Below are positions 5,519 through 8,184 of a stretch of 8,184 nt of DNA, in pieces. Position 1 is the first letter of the stretch; each line of letters begins with the position of its first letter. Both the position numbers and the translations under genes were made by a program. The notes under the pieces are model-generated. The model did not search any database, was not told where the DNA came from, and was given only the letters and a program-made list of their open reading frames with translations. Source of the DNA: CAYLPT01 sp964385645 (lineage in GTDB: Bacteria; Armatimonadota; Hebobacteria; Hebobacterales; Hebobacteraceae); NCBI GenBank assembly GCA_964385645.1, contig CAYLPT010000106.1, forward strand, positions 1-8,184, given 5' to 3'.

Positions 5519-5548
5519 TTGCGCCGCGCGGCGCCCGTGCACTATAAT
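5519..5548 (+). promoter_or_regulatory. lnt promoter with a leaderless start
   Basis: A perfect TATAAT (5543-5548) follows a weak TTGCGC (5519-5524) at 18-bp spacing. Six bases separate the -10 box from the ATG at 5555, so the expected +1 is the A of that ATG: a leaderless mRNA. A perfect 14-bp palindrome (5521-5534) lies within the promoter. Confidence 0.7.
5521..5534. repeat. 14-bp perfect palindrome in the lnt promoter
   Basis: GCGCCGCGCGGCGC equals its own reverse complement and lies mostly between the -35 and -10 boxes of lnt. It could be a repressor or activator site for the ftsE/lnt divergent region. In DNA this rich in GC such a palindrome can also arise by chance. Confidence 0.35.
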
Positions 5549-5554
5549 CGGCGC

Positions 5555-7183
5555 ATGCCCGTCGGCAGACGGCCGGCTGCGATGACTACCCAGCGCCAGA
5601 GCGTCCGACTCTCGCTCCGGGCTGCTCTGGCGCTCCCTCTCGCCTCGGGCGTGCTGCTCGCACTCTCCTTCCCGCGGCCGGGCGTCTGGCCGCTCGCTTG
5701 GATCGGGCTTGCCCCCTGGATCGTCGCCCTGCGCCTGGGGCCGGCCCTCGCTGCCGCGGCGGGGAGCTACCTGGCGGGGGCGGCCTTCTTCGGCATCCTC
5801 CTCTGGTGGCTCCATCTGTTCGGGATGTCGGTGTGGGCGCTCGCGGTGGGGGTGCTGAGCTTCGTCTTCCTCGCCTGGGGCCTGTTGGCCCAGCGGCTGG
5901 GCCGGCTGGGGACGAGCTCCCGGGTGCTGGGGGTGGCCGTGCTGTGGGCCGCCCTGGAGTGGCTCCGGGGGCTGGGGCGGTTTGGCTTCAGTTGGGGATG
6001 GCTGGGCTATAGCCAGAGCCCCGTGCTCGAGTTGATGCCTGTCGCCCGGGCCCTCGGGACGGTCGGGCTCTCGTTCCTGATGGTGCTCGCGAACGCCGCG
6101 CTCGCCGAGGCCGCGGTCTCGGCCCTTGGCTCACCTCGGCCGGCGCGGGACGTGCTGCGCGGCCTGGCCTGGCTGGCGGCGGTGGCCGCCGCGCTCCTCG
6201 GCGCCAGGGTGTGGGTGGCGGGCCTGCAGCCGCCTGACGGGCCGGTGGTGCGGGTGGCGGTCGTCCAGGGCAGCGCCCACGGGCCGCTGCGGCCCGAGCA
6301 GGTGAACATCCCGCTGACGCGCGAGGAGCAGGCGCGGGCGCTGCGGGTGTACGAGGAACTCACGCTCGAGGCGGCCCGGGACCGCCCGGCGCTCGTGGTC
6401 TGGCCGGAGAGCGCGATCCCCGGCTCGCCCGAGCAAGACCCGTGGATCGCCGAGCGCATGGCCGAGATCGCCCAGCGCGCGCAGGCCTGGCTCATCGCCG
6501 GCGGGCCGCGCTATGACGCGGAGGGGCGGATCTACAACTCCGCCTATCTCTATGGGCCCAGCGGCAACCTGATCACGCACTACGACAAGGTGCACCTGGT
6601 GCCCTTCGGCGAGTATGTCCCGGGGCGGGCCTGGCTGCCCTTCCTCGACCGCTACCACGTGCGGGAGGTCTGCTTCACCCCCGGGGTCGTGCATCCGGTC
6701 ATCCAGGCCGGCACCACGCTCGCCGTGGGCCCGATGATCTGCTTCGAGTCCACCTTCCCCACCATCGCCTGGGGGCTCGCGCGCCGGGGCGCCCAGGGCC
6801 TTGTCGTCATCACCAACGACGCTTGGTTCGGCCACACCGCGGCCGCCGCCCAACACCGCCAGATCGCGGTCCTGCGGGCCGCCGAGACCGGCCTGTGGGT
6901 GTTCCGCGGCGCGAGCACAGGCATCTCATCCGTCATCTCGCCCGAGGGCAGAGTCGTCTCCGAGGCCGGGCTCTACAGCCCGGCGGTGCTCGTCGAGGAG
7001 GTGCGCCTGCCCGGCCCTGACGCCCGCCCGGCCGGGCCCGGCCCCGCCTTCGCCTGGGCGCTGGTGGCCGCGGGGGCGGCCTTCGTCATCGCCCCCTCGG
7101 CCCTCCCTCGCCCCCGCCGTCGGGGTCGCGCAGCTCCACCTCCTGGCAGCCCTCGGCGGCGCGGGCGAGCAGATCCTCGATGA
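5555..7183 (+). CDS. lnt: Apolipoprotein N-acyltransferase
   Basis: Lnt transfers a third acyl chain from phospholipid to the N-terminal cysteine of diacylated lipoproteins, the last step of lipoprotein maturation in the inner membrane of diderms. From the ATG at 5555 (542 aa), an N-terminal half of several hydrophobic segments (about 21-220) is followed by a nitrilase-type domain (about 231-485). The catalytic triad is visible: Glu285 in VVWPESAIP, Lys345 in HYDKVHLVPFGEYVPG and Cys396 in GPMICFE; VITNDAWFG and AQHRQIAVLRAAETG also match the family. A final membrane segment is near 497-516. The start is chosen because TATAAT ends 6 nt before this ATG; a TTG at 5519 would include the promoter. 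The last 25 or so residues are an Arg/Pro-rich tail with poor codon usage (14 of the last 26 codons end in A or T), overlapping a gene on the other strand. Confidence 0.95.
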   Translation: MPVGRRPAAMTTQRQSVRLSLRAALALPLASGVLLALSFPRPGVWPLAWIGLAPWIVALRLGPALAAAAGSYLAGAAFFGILLWWLHLFGMSVWALAVGVLSFVFLAWGLLAQRLGRLGTSSRVLGVAVLWAALEWLRGLGRFGFSWGWLGYSQSPVLELMPVARALGTVGLSFLMVLANAALAEAAVSALGSPRPARDVLRGLAWLAAVAAALLGARVWVAGLQPPDGPVVRVAVVQGSAHGPLRPEQVNIPLTREEQARALRVYEELTLEAARDRPALVVWPESAIPGSPEQDPWIAERMAEIAQRAQAWLIAGGPRYDAEGRIYNSAYLYGPSGNLITHYDKVHLVPFGEYVPGRAWLPFLDRYHVREVCFTPGVVHPVIQAGTTLAVGPMICFESTFPTIAWGLARRGAQGLVVITNDAWFGHTAAAAQHRQIAVLRAAETGLWVFRGASTGISSVISPEGRVVSEAGLYSPAVLVEEVRLPGPDARPAGPGPAFAWALVAAGAAFVIAPSALPRPRRRGRAAPPPGSPRRRGRADPR

Positions 7184-7370
7184 TCGGGATGTGCCAGAAG
7201 AAACCGTGCTGCGCCACCTGGTACTCGATCAGCGCTAGCCGGCGCGACACGCGCAGGCGACCCCGCCAACCGGGGTCGGGTGACCGAAGGCCGCGGACCA
7301 CCACCGGCCGACCCAGGGCCTGGGCGAGGGCAGCGCGCTTCCTCTCCACCCGAGGTGGCAGCGGCTCCAT
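7086..7370 (-). CDS. Small conserved-looking hypothetical protein (94 aa)
   Basis: I do not recognise this protein. It looks genuinely coding: only 13 of its 94 codons end in A or T, and within the stretch antisense to lnt only 3 of 30 do, whereas the lnt frame there is poor. It has a basic N-terminal third (ERKRAALAQALGRP), then PGWRGRL around Trp35, and an aromatic core IEYQVAQHGFFWHIPIIEDLL (residues 48-68; Glu49, Tyr50, Phe57, Phe58, Trp59, His60), followed by ARAAEG and an acidic/Gly-rich end. There is no signal peptide or membrane segment, so it is probably cytoplasmic. The ATG at 7370 is chosen because coding character ends there; the open frame continues upstream to 7577 but is then antisense to the next gene. 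There is no good ribosome site. It is divergent from the glycosidase-like gene by 97 nt and its 3' end overlaps lnt by 98 nt. Confidence 0.6.
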   Translation of the reverse strand: MEPLPPRVERKRAALAQALGRPVVVRGLRSPDPGWRGRLRVSRRLALIEYQVAQHGFFWHIPIIEDLLARAAEGCQEVELRDPDGGGEGGPRGR

Positions 7371-7388
7371 GGCCGCGCTCTTCGCAGC

Positions 7389-7418
7389 GCCCTGCCCTGC
7401 CCCTCTTGCCCTGCCCTG
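7389..7418. repeat. 11-bp direct repeat upstream of the glycosidase-like gene
   Basis: GCCCTGCCCTG occurs at 7389-7399 and 7408-7418, 19 bp apart start to start. The second copy overlaps the -35 box of the predicted promoter. It could be a pair of protein-binding half-sites or simple low-complexity sequence. Confidence 0.35.
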
Positions 7419-7434
7419 GCGCCTGTGGCAGAAT
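7406..7434 (+). promoter_or_regulatory. Promoter of the glycosidase-like gene, extended -10 type
   Basis: TTGCCC (7406-7411, 4 of 6) and CAGAAT (7429-7434, 4 of 6) are separated by 17 bp, and TG precedes the -10 box as TGGCAGAAT, an extended -10. The start would be near 7441, leaving a leader of about 27 nt that contains the GGGGAGG ribosome site. Confidence 0.5.
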
Positions 7435-7455
7435 GCGCCTGACCGACGCGCATGG

Positions 7456-7460
7456 GGAGG
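7456..7460 (+). promoter_or_regulatory. Ribosome binding site (GGAGG) for the glycosidase-like gene
   Basis: GGAGG with a 7-nt spacer precedes the GTG at 7468. It supports this start over an in-frame ATG at 7369, which would read through the promoter and has no well-spaced ribosome site. Confidence 0.65.
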
Positions 7461-7467
7461 CCTGGAC

Positions 7468-8184
7468 GTGGCGGCCCTGCAGCAGGCTGTGCCCATCACC
7501 ATCGCCCTCATCGCGCTCGCCGCGATCGCGGGGAGCGCGACGGCCCACGGGGCGTCCTCCGCGCAGGGGATAGACATCTACCCTGGCAACCCATACTACT
7601 GGCAGTTCGACGGCCGGCCGGTGCTGCTGCTCGGCGGATCGGTCGAGGACAACCTGTTCCAGATCACCGACCTCGCCGAGCACCTCGACACCCTCGTCGC
7701 CGCCGGCGGAAACTACGTGCGCTGTACCATGTCCTCCCGCGATCCAGGCAACGTCTGGCCGTTCCGCCGGGTCGGGGAGCGCTATGACCTCGACCAGTGG
7801 GAGGAGGAGTACTGGCGGCGCTTCGCCACCTTCCTCGAGGAGACGCGCCGGCGCGGCGTCGTCGTCCAGATCGAGGTGTGGGCCACCTTCGACTTCTACC
7901 GGGGGCCGTGGGACAGCAACCCGTTCAACCCCAAGAACAACGTGAACTACACGGCGGAGGAGACGGGCCTGCCCACCGCCGTCGAGACCCACCCGACGCA
8001 GACCGACAACCCCTTCTTCTGGTCGGTGCCCGCCGAGCACAACAATGAACTCCTGCTGCGCTACCAGCGCCGGTTCGTGGACCAGCTCCTGGCGCACTCG
8101 CTGCGGTACGACCACGTGCTCTACTGCATGGACAACGAGACCTCGGTGACTCCGGAGTGGGGCTGGCACTGGGCGGGGTACATC
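7468..8184 (+). CDS. Secreted glycoside hydrolase-like TIM-barrel protein (N-terminal 239 residues; cut by window edge)
   Basis: Probably an exported enzyme acting on polysaccharide or glycoside. From the GTG start, a hydrophobic stretch (about residues 9-22) ends SATAHG, a plausible signal-peptidase I site after Ala27; the region before it has no Lys or Arg, which is unusual. The mature part begins with a short segment (PYYWQFDGRPVLLLGGSVED, 42-61), then LDTLVAAGGNYVRCTM and FLEETRRRGVVVQIEVWATFDFY, the alternating strands and helices of a TIM barrel. YCMDNETS (219-226) has the Asn-Glu pair (Asn223-Glu224) that in clan GH-A glycosidases marks the acid/base catalyst; the nucleophile would lie past the window end. 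It resembles cellulase-like and DUF4038-type proteins, but exact family and substrate cannot be assigned. There is no stop before 8184. Confidence 0.75.
   Translation, partial: MAALQQAVPITIALIALAAIAGSATAHGASSAQGIDIYPGNPYYWQFDGRPVLLLGGSVEDNLFQITDLAEHLDTLVAAGGNYVRCTMSSRDPGNVWPFRRVGERYDLDQWEEEYWRRFATFLEETRRRGVVVQIEVWATFDFYRGPWDSNPFNPKNNVNYTAEETGLPTAVETHPTQTDNPFFWSVPAEHNNELLLRYQRRFVDQLLAHSLRYDHVLYCMDNETSVTPEWGWHWAGYI

Noticed and set aside
7369..7467. Longer start (ATG at 7369) for the glycosidase-like gene
   Set aside because: It would bury the signal peptide about 33 residues inside the protein and has no well-spaced ribosome site, while the GTG at 7468 has GGAGG at 7 nt.
7371..7577. N-terminal extension of the small minus-strand gene to an ATG at 7577
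   Set aside because: The extra 69 residues are Arg/Ala/Ser/Cys-rich, antisense to the start and signal peptide of the glycosidase-like gene, and cross its promoter.
6973..8169. Minus-strand open frame of about 398 codons at the right end
   Set aside because: It is antisense to both lnt and the glycosidase-like gene and overlaps the 94-residue gene in another frame; the sequence is Val/Gly/Arg/Pro-rich with no domain.

Overview
This 8.2-kb window is GC-rich (by eye around 70%) chromosomal DNA from a bacterium. Codons end overwhelmingly in G or C, GTG starts are common, and strong AGGAGG ribosome sites alternate with apparently leaderless starts. A gene for apolipoprotein N-acyltransferase (lnt) next to ftsEX suggests a diderm (outer-membrane) bacterium. 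The truncated secreted glycosidase-like gene at the right edge and the leaderless promoter style would fit an uncultured lineage such as Armatimonadota, but that is a guess; no phylum can be fixed from the window alone. I see no mobile element, CRISPR array, tRNA or rRNA.

Layout, left to right: (1) minus strand, the groES-groEL chaperonin operon, with groEL cut by the left edge. It has a clear sigma-70-type promoter, a leader of about 190 nt, and a perfect 10-bp inverted repeat at the predicted transcription start where a CIRCE element would often lie. (2) Plus strand, divergent from groES, a xylose-isomerase-like TIM-barrel sugar epimerase/isomerase. (3) Minus strand, convergent with the epimerase, a two-gene redox unit: a thioredoxin-like TlpA/ResA lipoprotein and a CcdA membrane reductase, coupled by a 4-nt overlap. 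Its promoter is near consensus, and the predicted mRNA starts with a hairpin that abuts the ribosome site. (4) Minus strand, ftsE-ftsX, overlapping by 20 nt, with its own TATAAT promoter and a possible leaderless 8-codon upstream ORF. (5) Plus strand, divergent from ftsE, lnt, whose TATAAT box sits six bases before the ATG. (6) Minus strand, a small unrecognised 94-residue protein whose 3' end overlaps the end of lnt by 98 nt. (7) Plus strand, divergent from the small gene, a secreted glycoside-hydrolase-like TIM-barrel protein cut by the right edge.

Functionally this is mostly housekeeping: protein folding, thiol-disulfide transfer across the membrane, division-linked control of cell-wall hydrolysis, and lipoprotein maturation. 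Lnt could finish acylation of the TlpA-like lipoprotein encoded nearby. I found no convincing new multi-gene system. The more interesting material is in expression signals (hairpins at transcription starts, leaderless starts, back-to-back promoters), the lnt/small-gene 3' overlap, and the unassigned 94-residue protein.
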